From assembly GCA_964628455.1 (NCBI GenBank), contig CAZVPD010000001.1, positions 40,949 through 104,948 on the forward strand: a DNA stretch of 64,000 nucleotides. The letters run 5' to 3'. Under the pieces are notes generated by a model that was not told the origin of the DNA, did not search any database, and saw only the letters and a program-made list of their open reading frames with translations. Source of the DNA: JAQVWU01 sp964628455. Its GTDB lineage: Bacteria > Bacillota > Clostridia > Oscillospirales > CAG-272. Position 1 is the stretch's first letter. Each line of letters opens with the position of its first letter. Both the position numbers and the translations under genes were made by a program. Positions 38,264-46,942 of the stretch are shown one piece after another.

Positions 38264-38728
38264 ATGGACGCTGTGATCGAAAGCATGACCATCCGCGATT
38301 TCACTCCTTCGGATAAAGAGCTTGTCGCCGGTTTCTTTGACCGTATGGGCGGCGAGACCAGGGCCTTTTTCAACCGTGCCGACTGCAACCGCCGTACGGC
38401 TATGAGATATTTCGAAGGCGGTGTGAAAAACATGAAATACTGCCTGGCCGAATACGAGGGGGAAATGACCGGCTATGTGTTCATGTGGGACCTTGACACG
38501 ATGATCCCCTGGCTCGGGATAGCGGTCGCGGAGGCGTACAAAGGCAGGCACCTCGGACGCAGGCTGATCGCCCATATGGCGGATTACGCCCGGGAAAAGG
38601 GAAAGGGCGGCATCCTGCTGTCCACGCACGTGGCCAATATCTCCGCGCAGAGCCTGTACGAACGCACGGGCTTTATCCGGCTGGGCATGCAGAGCGCAAG
38701 CGAGGCGCTGTACCTGCTCAGATTTTAA
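38264..38728 (+). CDS. GNAT family N-acetyltransferase
   Basis: The 154-residue protein has the GNAT fold: YCLAEYEGEMTGYVFMWD (strands 3-4), LGIAVAEAYKGRHLGRRLIA with the acetyl-CoA pyrophosphate loop RHLGRR, and AQSLYERTGFIRLG with the common Tyr. It transfers an acetyl group from acetyl-CoA to an amine on an unknown acceptor. GGGGG lies 5 nt before the ATG. Its stop overlaps the end of the convergent GH36 gene by 11 nt. Confidence 0.85.
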   Translation: MDAVIESMTIRDFTPSDKELVAGFFDRMGGETRAFFNRADCNRRTAMRYFEGGVKNMKYCLAEYEGEMTGYVFMWDLDTMIPWLGIAVAEAYKGRHLGRRLIAHMADYAREKGKGGILLSTHVANISAQSLYERTGFIRLGMQSASEALYLLRF

Positions 38729-40688
38729 CAGCGGTGCTTTTTCGGGGTCCCGTGCGCAGGACCGAAAGCAGGGTGCCTCGTCCGGTCGGCGATGAAATCG
38801 AAAGCTTTCCCTCCGAACGGACCTTTTCCGCCGATACCGGATTCATGAAGCAGTCGTGCCGCGTTATTTCGTAATCCCCCGGGGAAAGGCCCGAAAGGGT
38901 CAGGGTCAGCCCGCCGAGATTCTTAAGGTTGAACAGATAAACCCCGTAGGGGTTCTTCAGGCATATTTCATCGCATACCACCGGTCCTATAAAGCAGAAG
39001 GCCTCGTCTTCCGTTTCGATCCTGACGTGGGGAGGGGTGGTCGATACCGGACCTCCGAGCATATGCTCGAACCCGAACGGGGTAAAGGTCCCCCCGAGCA
39101 GGGCGTCCCGGTGTTTTTCGTAGAAGGCGAAAATGCGCCGCAGGATCAGCCTGTGGCTCTCCGAAAGGCGGGTAAGGTCGACCTGGACCTCGGGTACGAA
39201 GCCCATCATCGAGATGATCATCTGGACCGCCAGCAGATCGTCGGGCTCGTCGGGATGCCAGCCGCCCTCGCACAGATGCGCGAGGATCCCGTCCGAAAAA
39301 GTCTTCGTCAGGACAGCCATGCGCCAGTTCTCGTCGGGCTGGCAGTATACCTCGTTCGGGGAGCAGGAATAGTTGCCGAAGGGCTTCAGAGTGGTGTTGT
39401 TTAACCACACGGCCGCCTCGGGATTGACGGCAGTCATCGCGTCGAAGATGGCTTTGCCCCATCTGAGCGTCCCTTCCCCCATCGTGCCGCAGTCGTGCGT
39501 GTGGCTTCCGGTGCAGACGTCCATGTCGCCGTCGAGTTCCCAGCAATCGAATTTCAGGCCGTCGAAACGGTATTTTTTCAGCAGATAGGCCGTGAAAGCC
39601 GCGGCGTGCTCCCTTGTGCCGGGATGCCGGGTGCACATGAGGGGCACGGTCTCCCCGCTCCGGGTCGTGATCCTGCAGTCAAGCAGCCTTTTGTCCACCG
39701 CCCCTTCGCCGCTTTCCTTTGCGCGGAAGGTCCAGCGCGGCGTACACCATGCCCAGACGTAAAGGCCGAGGCCGTGGATCCTGTCCACAAGACCGGGCAT
39801 ATCCGGGAACTTCACGCCGTCCGCGTCGATGCGCCCGAAACCGAAGGTGTCCGACCCGAGCGGGGAATCGGGGAAGGGGATGTCCGTGTCCGAACAGAAC
39901 CAGCCCGCGTCGATCATCAGCGTCCTGATACCGAGCTCCTTCGCGATGAGGGCGTTCGCCCAGATTTTTTCCTCGCTGATGCCGGTCAGGTACAGCCACG
40001 AGCACCACAGGGGACCATAGGCGCTCTCCGGCGAAGGGTTCGGCTTATAATGACGCCGTGTGTCGATAAAGTCGAAATACCCGCGGGTGACGTTATACCA
40101 GCTGTCCCGCCGGGCGTCGAGGTAGACGGCGTCCCTGATCTCATTCCCGTGAAGGGTCACGCCTTTCACGGGCCGGCTGAAAGAAATGCGGTTGACCGCG
40201 TAATACATTTCCCCGCCTTTTCCGCCTCTTGTGACCTCCGTTTCGATATGCTGCTTTTCGAGGCCGGCCGTAAGCCGGTTCTCGCCGCTTCGGCTGCCGT
40301 ACATCACGAACGGAGGGTCTTTCGAGGTGCACGAAGAGAGAAAGCCCGGGGGATTATGGGAGTTCCGGTGGGCGTAGCCCATAAACATCGGGCTCAGGTT
40401 ATAGACGTCGGCCGCGGGGAATTCGCAGACGGCCGTGTAGTTTTCGGTCGTAAAAGGCGCGCCATCCCTGCGCGAGAGGATAAAATCGATGACGTGCTTT
40501 TCCCCGTCCTCTTCGTCCCGCACCGCAAGTTCGTAATCGCCGCCCGCATAGAGCCTGTATCCGCCGTCCGGCCGGCGGACCGTTCCGGCGGGCTCAAAAG
40601 GGCCGGCGATCTCCGGAAGGACGGAAAATGAAAGGGTAAGCCGCTGTTTTTCGAGCAGGACAACCGGGAAGATCCTGTTTTTGTCCAT
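38718..40688 (-). CDS. Glycoside hydrolase family 36 alpha-galactosidase-like enzyme
   Basis: The 656-residue cytoplasmic protein has the GH36/clan D layout: an N-terminal beta-sandwich (about 1-240), a TIM barrel that opens with GPLWCSWLYLTGISEEKI and LMIDAGWFCSDTD, the nucleophile in GLKFDCWELDGDMD (Asp381), and a later DGILAHLCEGGWHPDEPDD with a candidate acid/base Asp. The C-terminal sandwich ends near 656. It hydrolyses alpha-galactosides or relatives such as alpha-N-acetylgalactosaminides; the specificity is not clear. A 190-nt leader follows its promoter. Confidence 0.8.
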   Translation of the reverse strand: MDKNRIFPVVLLEKQRLTLSFSVLPEIAGPFEPAGTVRRPDGGYRLYAGGDYELAVRDEEDGEKHVIDFILSRRDGAPFTTENYTAVCEFPAADVYNLSPMFMGYAHRNSHNPPGFLSSCTSKDPPFVMYGSRSGENRLTAGLEKQHIETEVTRGGKGGEMYYAVNRISFSRPVKGVTLHGNEIRDAVYLDARRDSWYNVTRGYFDFIDTRRHYKPNPSPESAYGPLWCSWLYLTGISEEKIWANALIAKELGIRTLMIDAGWFCSDTDIPFPDSPLGSDTFGFGRIDADGVKFPDMPGLVDRIHGLGLYVWAWCTPRWTFRAKESGEGAVDKRLLDCRITTRSGETVPLMCTRHPGTREHAAAFTAYLLKKYRFDGLKFDCWELDGDMDVCTGSHTHDCGTMGEGTLRWGKAIFDAMTAVNPEAAVWLNNTTLKPFGNYSCSPNEVYCQPDENWRMAVLTKTFSDGILAHLCEGGWHPDEPDDLLAVQMIISMMGFVPEVQVDLTRLSESHRLILRRIFAFYEKHRDALLGGTFTPFGFEHMLGGPVSTTPPHVRIETEDEAFCFIGPVVCDEICLKNPYGVYLFNLKNLGGLTLTLSGLSPGDYEITRHDCFMNPVSAEKVRSEGKLSISSPTGRGTLLSVLRTGPRKSTAVKI

Positions 40689-41015
40689 AACGTGAGGGGT
40701 CCTTTCAGGGTTGTGATTTATTCTTTAAAAGTGCCGTAAGCAGGGTCTGTACTATAGGGTGCACCGTCAAAGCCGGGCAGGGACGGTCCGGCCGCCGGAG
40801 ACCCTGACGAAATCCTCTTCGAAACCGATTGTCCGCATCTTAACCTCTCCCCGGAGCAAAAAACGATGTGTTCCGCCTTTTATCCATAATACCATACATT
40901 CATCCGATTTTCAATACCGGATTCTTCGCGTCCCGGTTTCCGCCGGACCGCTGCCGGAATCATGCGTCGGCATAACAAACAGAAGTATATAAATGATGAT
41001 CGGAGGATCGGGGAT
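40689..41015. other. Intergenic region between GH36 and URO-D copy 6
   Basis: The 327 nt hold the leader and promoter of the GH36 gene and the ribosome site of the URO-D gene. I see no RNA gene, repeat or extra coding frame. Confidence 0.5.
40886..40914 (-). promoter_or_regulatory. Promoter of the GH36 gene
   Basis: On the minus strand TTGAAA (40914-40909) and TATTAT (40891-40886) are 17 nt apart. The leader to the ATG is about 190 nt. Confidence 0.55.
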
Positions 41016-42221
41016 ATGACCAAAAGGGAACGCATCATCACCGCCATGAAGCACGGGGTGCCGGACAGGGTGCCGGCCGCGCCCGATTTTTCCGCCATGA
41101 TCCCCTGCAGAAGGAGCGGTCTGCCTTTTTGGGACATACTGCTGTACGGAAAACCGCCGCTGTGGAAACTGTATCTGGACACATGCGACTATTTCGGGAC
41201 CGAAGCCTGGTTTATATACGGATCCCCCGGGTATAAATTCGAGCATGCGGCCGAACACCTGCTTGAGACCGAAAAACTTGAAAACCGCCGCCTGCAGACG
41301 AAAAGCGAATTCAGAACTCCCGAAGGCAGCCTGTATCAGAAAGACATCTGGTTTGAGGACGAATGCGGCACGACCGTCGAAAAGATGATCAAAGATATAA
41401 GACGGGACCTGCCGAAAATGAAATATATCTTTCCGAAGGCCGTCGGCTGCGACCGGACCGTCTATGACGAACAGCGCCGCGCCCTGGGCGACGCGGGCGT
41501 GATGGCCGTCACCGTCATGCCGCCCGGACTTCATATCTTCTCCTCGTGGTTCAACGGAAGCCTCGAGGCGGCCGTCGCCGCTTATTATGAAGAACCGGAC
41601 CTTTTCCGCGAACTCTGCGCGATGTTCGAAAGGCAGCAGCTGAGCTGCCTCGAGATCGCGCTCGATATGAAGGTCGACAGCATTCTGACCGGGGGAAGCG
41701 GTTCCGTTACCCTCCAGTCCCCGTCGATATGGGAGGAACTGTCCTTTCCCTTTATAAAAAAAGCGGCCGCGATGTGCGCGGAAGCCGGCGTGATCTCCGG
41801 CATCCATTCCTGCGGAAAGGAAATGCATGTCGTCAGGACCTGCGCCCTACAGACAGAACTCGATTACATCAATCCGCTCGAGATATCGCCCATGGGCGAC
41901 TGCACCCTTTCGGAGTGCAAAAAGCTGTACGGGGACAAACTCTGCCTGATGGGGAACCTGCACACCACAAGCGTTATGCTCAGCAAAAACAAAGACACGG
42001 TCCGCCTTGAAAGCCTGAGGGCCATACGCGACGCGGGGGAAAACGGCTCTTTCATCCTTTCGACCGGGGATCAGTGCGGCAGGGATACGCCGGACGCCAA
42101 CCTGTTCGAAATGGCGGCTGTCGCCCGCGAATTCGGCGCCTACCCCCTCAATGCGGACAGGATCGCCTGCGAGATCGAAAAGCTCGAAAAGTCCGGAAAG
42201 GATCGGGCAGGGCAATGCTAA
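41016..42221 (+). CDS. URO-D superfamily protein (MtaA/CmuA-like), copy 6
   Basis: The ATG at 41016 has GGAGG 9 nt upstream and starts MTKRERIITAMKHGVPDRVP, the common opening. The 401-residue product is the longest of the set. The zinc-type motif is GIHSCGKEMH (His264, Cys266), with additional Cys residues in TLSECKKLYGDKLC and LSTGDQCGRDTP. It lies 127 nt before a solute-binding lipoprotein with its own promoter, the third place in the window where a URO-D gene and a lipoprotein gene neighbour each other. Methyl transfer is inferred from the motif. Confidence 0.8.
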   Translation: MTKRERIITAMKHGVPDRVPAAPDFSAMIPCRRSGLPFWDILLYGKPPLWKLYLDTCDYFGTEAWFIYGSPGYKFEHAAEHLLETEKLENRRLQTKSEFRTPEGSLYQKDIWFEDECGTTVEKMIKDIRRDLPKMKYIFPKAVGCDRTVYDEQRRALGDAGVMAVTVMPPGLHIFSSWFNGSLEAAVAAYYEEPDLFRELCAMFERQQLSCLEIALDMKVDSILTGGSGSVTLQSPSIWEELSFPFIKKAAAMCAEAGVISGIHSCGKEMHVVRTCALQTELDYINPLEISPMGDCTLSECKKLYGDKLCLMGNLHTTSVMLSKNKDTVRLESLRAIRDAGENGSFILSTGDQCGRDTPDANLFEMAAVAREFGAYPLNADRIACEIEKLEKSGKDRAGQC

Positions 42222-42265
42222 CCCCGTGTTTACGGCAGAAATCGGATCAATATTTTGGTTTGGCC

Positions 42266-42294
42266 TTGCAAATTCTGTGAAAAAAGCATATACT
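42266..42294 (+). promoter_or_regulatory. Promoter of solute-binding lipoprotein 5
   Basis: TTGCAA (42266-42271) and TATACT (42289-42294) are separated by 17 nt, 54 nt before the ATG. Confidence 0.6.
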
Positions 42295-42348
42295 GAGGAT
42301 ATGATATGGGAACGGATGGTTAAATCAACGCTATCGGAGGGTTTCTTT

Positions 42349-43785
42349 ATGCTTCAGCTAAAAAAGGCGCATCTTATCCCCCTGCTCCTGGCATGCGTCC
42401 TGCTTTTTTCCGCCTGCGCGGCGCAGGACGGCGGCACGGCTCCGGATACGGCCGCCGCCGTCAGCCAAAGTCCGGAAACGGAAGCGGAGACCGCCTCCTC
42501 CGCTCCCGAAGTGCTGGATTTCGGCGGCTATGCTTTTACCATTCTGTCCAAATACAACAGCGCCCTCGAGCTGTATGACGCCGAAGAACAGGACGGCACG
42601 ACCGTCAACGACATCATATACACGCGAAACCGCAGGATCGAGGAAAACTATCGTATCACGATCTCGGTCGTGACGTCGGACACGGCGGGCAAAGCCGTAA
42701 AAGACTCCGTCACCGCGGGCGACGCCGCGTATGACGCCGCTTCCTATTTCACAAGGGAAATGCTTTCGGAAGTCGCGGGCGGCTTTTTTACCGACCTTCT
42801 GAAAATCACGTCGCTTCGGACGGACGAGCCCCGGTGGGACGCGCGCAGCGTGGACGGGCTGACGGTCGGCGGAAGGCTGTTCCTCGCGAGCGGGGACATC
42901 TTCACGCGCGACGACATCGTGGAGATGCTGATCGTTTTCAACAAGACCCTGTATGAAAGGATGTATTCCGACAATCTGTATGAAAGCGTCGGCGAAGGCG
43001 GCTGGACGCAGGAAAAAATGCGCTCCTTAGCCCTTTCCGTCAACTTGGACCTTGACGGGGACGGCAAGATGGGCGACGGGGACCAATGGGGGCTGATCGG
43101 CGACGTGGCGACCCCCTATTACCTCTATATCGGGTCGGGGTACAGCGCCATTCAGAAGCAGGACGGCGAATACGTGACGGCCGTCGATACCGAACGCTCC
43201 TTCGGGATCCTCGGGAACATCCTCACCCTGGTCACCTCGGGCGACGGGATGAGGATCTCCGAAAAGGTCAAGGGCGGCTACGACGGAGCCGAGGCGATGT
43301 TTACCGGCGGACAGGTGCTCTTCAGCGTGGGGCTGTTCGAAGCCGCCGCGCGCTTCCGCGACCTGAAAGAGGACTTCGGCTTCCTGCCGATCCCCAAATA
43401 CGAGGAAGATCAGGACGGGTACTTCTGCCCCGTTCACTGGGCGAACACGCCCGTGGGCATCCCCGCGTCCAGTACGGACCCCGAACGGACGGGACTGATC
43501 CTCGACGCGCTGGCCTATGAGTCCTCTCTGACCCTGACCCCCGCCCTGTACGACGTGTTCCTCAGCGAAAAAGTGGCGCGCGATGAGGAGTCGAAGCAGA
43601 TGATCGACCTCATCCGCAGCTCGAAAGTATACGACCTCGATTACATCGCCGATATCACCGGCCTGTTCGGGATCATTGCCTCGGCAAGCTCGAGCGGCAA
43701 GGCCGACCTCGCCTCTTCCTATGAAAAGATACGGACGGCGGCCGACGAAAAGCTGCGGAATTTCATCGAAAGCTACGGCGGATAA
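42349..43785 (+). CDS. Extracellular solute-binding lipoprotein 5
   Basis: The ATG at 42349 (GGAGG 8 nt upstream) gives 478 residues with a lipobox LFSAC (Cys23). Family signatures are DGTTVNDIIYTRNRRI, LDLDGDGKMGDGDQWG and LKEDFGFLPIPKYEEDQ. The start upstream in the same frame is rejected because it would put 66 residues before the signal peptide. It is followed after 25 nt by a conserved barrel protein, so it may share a transcript with that gene. Confidence 0.8.
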   Translation: MLQLKKAHLIPLLLACVLLFSACAAQDGGTAPDTAAAVSQSPETEAETASSAPEVLDFGGYAFTILSKYNSALELYDAEEQDGTTVNDIIYTRNRRIEENYRITISVVTSDTAGKAVKDSVTAGDAAYDAASYFTREMLSEVAGGFFTDLLKITSLRTDEPRWDARSVDGLTVGGRLFLASGDIFTRDDIVEMLIVFNKTLYERMYSDNLYESVGEGGWTQEKMRSLALSVNLDLDGDGKMGDGDQWGLIGDVATPYYLYIGSGYSAIQKQDGEYVTAVDTERSFGILGNILTLVTSGDGMRISEKVKGGYDGAEAMFTGGQVLFSVGLFEAAARFRDLKEDFGFLPIPKYEEDQDGYFCPVHWANTPVGIPASSTDPERTGLILDALAYESSLTLTPALYDVFLSEKVARDEESKQMIDLIRSSKVYDLDYIADITGLFGIIASASSSGKADLASSYEKIRTAADEKLRNFIESYGG

Positions 43786-43810
43786 AAACAAAAAAAGGCG
43801 GAACGACGCG

Positions 43811-44641
43811 ATGAACAATCTTCAAATGCCGGTTTCGGATTTTTTCGGCCATAAGATCAGCAGGCTGATCATGGGCGGCAATCCCTTTTCGGGCAATTCC
43901 CATGTCTCCGCGCGGGCGGACGCCGAGATGGAGGACTACTATACCGGCGAAAACATCAAAAAAGCGGTCGTCCATGCCATGGAATGCGGCATCAACACCA
44001 TACAGGTGAGGACGGACAGGCATATCCTGAGGCTGCTGCGGGAGCTCCGCAATGAGGGGCGCATGCCGATGTGGGTGGCTCAGACAGCCCCCGAGCTTGC
44101 CTCCTTTGAAGGCAACATCACGCAGCTCACGGCATACGGCCCGATCGCAATCTATCACCACGGCTCCTCCTTCGATTCGCTCTTCAAGGCGGGGGAGTTC
44201 GGCGTCATCAAAGAACACCTGAGCGTCATGCGCAGAACGGGCAGGCCCGTCGGGATCGGCACGCATATGCCCGAAGTCATCGGATACGCCGAAGAACACG
44301 GGTGGGACGTTGATTTTTATATGGCCTGTGTCTACAACCTCAGTTCCGTGGACCGTATAAGCAGCGCCGTGACCGGCATCGCGAATTCGGGCGAGCCGTT
44401 TTTCGACTCCGACATCTCCGTCATGTACAAGACGATCAGGCAGACTTCAAAACCCTGCCTTGCCTTTAAGATCCTCGGGGCGACGAGGCGCTGCGCTTCG
44501 GACGCCTCGGTCCGGGACGCCTTTGCCGAAGCGTTCGCGTGCATCAAGCCGCACGACGCCGTCGTCGTCGGCATGTACCAGCGGGACCGCGACCAGATCG
44601 CGATGAACGCGGGCATTGTCCGCGAAACCGGACAGAGATAA
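43811..44641 (+). CDS. Conserved TIM-barrel protein, aldo/keto reductase-like opening (276 aa)
   Basis: Translation from ATG 43811 (AAGGCGGAA upstream) gives 276 residues. The opening FGHKISRLIMGGNPFSGNSH resembles the first strand of aldo/keto reductases, and YTGENIKKAVVHAMECGINT and YGPIAIYHHGSSFDSLF give an alternating strand/helix pattern. The catalytic Tyr/Lys/Asp/His set of aldo/keto reductases is not obvious. Similar proteins occur with sugar catabolism genes in several phyla, function unknown. No signal peptide. It probably belongs to the lipoprotein 5 transcript. Confidence 0.65.
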   Translation: MNNLQMPVSDFFGHKISRLIMGGNPFSGNSHVSARADAEMEDYYTGENIKKAVVHAMECGINTIQVRTDRHILRLLRELRNEGRMPMWVAQTAPELASFEGNITQLTAYGPIAIYHHGSSFDSLFKAGEFGVIKEHLSVMRRTGRPVGIGTHMPEVIGYAEEHGWDVDFYMACVYNLSSVDRISSAVTGIANSGEPFFDSDISVMYKTIRQTSKPCLAFKILGATRRCASDASVRDAFAEAFACIKPHDAVVVGMYQRDRDQIAMNAGIVRETGQR

Positions 44642-44672
44642 AATAAAAAAGAAGAAAGAAAAAAGAAGAAAG

Positions 44673-44713
44673 AAAAAGCAGGGAGCCGGAAATTCCGGAG
44701 GCCTGCTTTTTTT
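44673..44713. terminator. Bidirectional terminator between convergent genes
   Basis: AAAAAGCAGG (44673-44682) pairs with CCTGCTTTTTTT (44702-44713); an inner CCGGAA-TTCCGG stem caps it. Confidence 0.85.
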
Positions 44714-44736
44714 GACAAGATACAGGGACCCGACCG

Positions 44737-46200
44737 TCAGGATCCCTGATGGGTCAGGTTGATGGTGATGGCCTTCGGGCGGGTCATCGCGTCGATCGAA
44801 TAGCGCACGCCCTGCGTCCCCATGCCGGACGATTTTACGCCGAGGAAGGGGAAGTGGTCGGGGCCGCGCTCGGTCTTGTTGTTGATCTGCACGGTGCCGA
44901 CCTCAAGCCGGTTCGCGACGTAAAACGCGCGGTTGATGTCGTTTGTGAACACCGAGGACTGCAGGCCGTATTCCGACCTGTTCGCGATCTCGACCGCGTG
45001 GTCCGCGTCCCTGACGCGCAGCACCGGAAGGACGGGCGCGAAGGGCTCTTTCCATGCGATCTCCATCTCTTCGGTCACCCTGTCGAGAAGGGTCGGATAA
45101 AAGAGATTGCCCTCGCGGACATTGCCCGTGACCAATACGGCGCCTTTGCGCAGCGCGTCGTCGGTCAGATACTGCGCGTAGTCGGCGGCGCGGCTGTCGA
45201 TCAGGGGTGTGACCGTCGCGTCCCCGCGGGGGTCTCCGGTTTTGAGCTTTTCGACCCGCGACCTGAGCAGGGCGACGAGTTCGTCGGCGATCTTTTCCTC
45301 GGCAAGCACGCGCTTGACCGCCGTGCAGCGCTGCCCCGAATAGGCGAAGGCGCCGTCGACGATGTTCGAGGCCGCGAAATCGAGGTCGGCGTCCGCCAGC
45401 ACGATCGCGGCATCCTTTCCGCCCAGCTCGAGCAGCAGAGGGGTCATGCCCACGATCTCCGAAATGTGCCGGCCGACCTCCGTGCTCCCCGTGAAGTTGA
45501 TAAAGTTGATGCCCGGGTGCTTTACGATGTAGTCCCCGATCTCACTGCCCTTTCCGGTCAGGGTGCCGAGGATGCCCTTCGGGATACCCGCGTCATGGAA
45601 GGCTTCGGCCAGGTGGAGGGCGCTGATGGCCCCCTGGGTTGCCGGCTTGAGAATGACGGCGTTGCCGCCGATGAGGGCGGGCGCGATCTTGGAGGCGGAC
45701 AGGTTGACGGGATAGTTGAAAGGCGAAATGGCGAGCACGGTGCCCAGCGGGATGCGCCTCACGTACGAGATCTTGTTTCTGGACCCGCCCGGGAAGTTTT
45801 CGCCGCTGACGGCCAGCCCCTCGATGTTCTTGCCGGCGTCCGCGGTAAAGCGCAGGAAATCCGCCGTCCTCCGCACTTCCGAAAGGGACGATTTTCTGTC
45901 CTTGGCGATCTCCATGACGAGGACGCCGGCTATCTCCTCCGCTCTCTCCTCAAGAAGAGAAGCAGCCCTGTAGAGGATGTTCGCCCTCTCGTATACGGGC
46001 GTCTCCGCCCACATCCGGAGGTTTTTTTTCGAAACCGCGACGGCATAGTCGGCTTCCTCCCTTGTTGCCGACGGGATCTCGCCCAGCGGAGAACCGTCGG
46101 CGGGAGAAAAGACGGGGATGGTCCTGCCCGATTTCGATGCGGTCCATTCCCCGCCGGTCAGATTCCTGTAAACGGCGTTTTCACTGCGTATCTGTGACAT
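44737..46200 (-). CDS. gapN: NADP-dependent non-phosphorylating glyceraldehyde-3-phosphate dehydrogenase
   Basis: This 487-residue aldehyde dehydrogenase oxidises glyceraldehyde-3-phosphate to 3-phosphoglycerate with NADP. It has GSTEVG for cofactor binding, the general base Glu in LLELGGKDAAI, the catalytic Cys in YSGQRCTAVKRVL, and the GapN-typical closing stretches QINNKTERGPDHFPFLGV and GVRYSIDAMTRPK. The family length is about 480. It follows the RIC gene after 17 nt with GGAAGG ahead of the ATG, so the two are co-transcribed. It gives NADPH at the cost of one ATP; pairing with an iron-sulfur repair protein suggests NADPH supply under nitrosative or oxidative stress. Confidence 0.88.
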   Translation of the reverse strand: MSQIRSENAVYRNLTGGEWTASKSGRTIPVFSPADGSPLGEIPSATREEADYAVAVSKKNLRMWAETPVYERANILYRAASLLEERAEEIAGVLVMEIAKDRKSSLSEVRRTADFLRFTADAGKNIEGLAVSGENFPGGSRNKISYVRRIPLGTVLAISPFNYPVNLSASKIAPALIGGNAVILKPATQGAISALHLAEAFHDAGIPKGILGTLTGKGSEIGDYIVKHPGINFINFTGSTEVGRHISEIVGMTPLLLELGGKDAAIVLADADLDFAASNIVDGAFAYSGQRCTAVKRVLAEEKIADELVALLRSRVEKLKTGDPRGDATVTPLIDSRAADYAQYLTDDALRKGAVLVTGNVREGNLFYPTLLDRVTEEMEIAWKEPFAPVLPVLRVRDADHAVEIANRSEYGLQSSVFTNDINRAFYVANRLEVGTVQINNKTERGPDHFPFLGVKSSGMGTQGVRYSIDAMTRPKAITINLTHQGS

Positions 46201-46217
46201 AAGAGCCTTCCGGTCGT

Positions 46218-46910
46218 TTATTTTACTTCTGTCCCGTCTTTTCCGGACAGGATGCTGTTTTCGAGGCGCACATGCTGCTTAAGGTCGCTCTCGAGATGCA
46301 TAAGCATTTCGTAAGCCCTGTGCCAGCTTCCGCCCGCGTCGGGCGGAAGGGAATAGTCGTTGGTCATCAGGCGCATATGCCGCAGCAGAACGTCCTGTTC
46401 TTCATGCTCTTTCGTGATGAGCGCGGTCACGGACGCGGGCGCGCCGCCTTCCTCCGCACCGAGCAGCGCCGGGAAAAGCAGGCTCTCCTCTTTGAGCAGA
46501 TGCTGCTCCAGTTCCGCCCTCAGCCGTCCGAAGAGGCTGTACAGCTCGTAGAGCTCCATGTGTTCCCGGCCGTGCACGCGAAGGACGACGGTCAGTGTCT
46601 CCGCGATCTGCGGCAGGGCGATGCGCAGGTACGAATGGTGGATATCCTCTATATAAGCCGAAAGGGCTGCCGGGGTCATGCGGTCAAACTCCCTGCCGAA
46701 GGAGCTGTACGCTGCGCTGCGGTCCCTCTGCATCCGGGCCAGCTTGCCGAACAGCTCCGTTTCGTCGATGCCCTGCAGGGCGGCCGCTTCGGACAGCAGT
46801 CTGCTGCCGCCGGTGCGGAAATCGATGTTGTATTCCTTGAAGACGGCGGCCGCTTCGGGGTAGTCGGCGGCGATGCTGCCTACGGTCCGCTTTCTGTCGA
46901 ATAGATCCAT
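46218..46910 (-). CDS. RIC-type iron-sulfur cluster repair di-iron protein, lacking the N-terminal Cys pair
   Basis: The 230-residue protein matches the ScdA/YtfE family. The C-terminal hemerythrin-like domain (about 75-225) has the expected iron ligands in DIHHSYLR, HGREHMELYE, EQHLLKEESLLFP, KEHEEQD and HLESDLKQHVRLENS. The short N-terminal domain reads FKEYNIDFRTGG, where the family normally has Cys-Cys before the Gly-Gly; both cysteines are missing here. RIC proteins restore iron-sulfur clusters after nitric oxide or oxidative damage. It is the first gene of an operon with gapN, and a CRP/FNR-type palindrome is placed for activation of its promoter. Confidence 0.82.
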   Translation of the reverse strand: MDLFDRKRTVGSIAADYPEAAAVFKEYNIDFRTGGSRLLSEAAALQGIDETELFGKLARMQRDRSAAYSSFGREFDRMTPAALSAYIEDIHHSYLRIALPQIAETLTVVLRVHGREHMELYELYSLFGRLRAELEQHLLKEESLLFPALLGAEEGGAPASVTALITKEHEEQDVLLRHMRLMTNDYSLPPDAGGSWHRAYEMLMHLESDLKQHVRLENSILSGKDGTEVK

Positions 46911-46942
46911 GGGTTTATGCCTCCCGTCTCTGATTTAACTCT

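Noticed and set aside
9528..42221. Uroporphyrinogen decarboxylase HemE for heme synthesis
   Set aside because: Six copies, the His-x-Cys motif, and no other tetrapyrrole genes nearby. The HemE N-terminal signature was not seen.
44749..46197. Long open frame on the plus strand opposite gapN (482 codons)
   Set aside because: It mirrors the gapN codons, has no ribosome site and no family pattern. GC-rich third positions make the antisense frame open by chance. The same holds for the long antisense frames at 26314-27642, 33781-35187, 35091-36449, 37018-38316 and 39495-40631.
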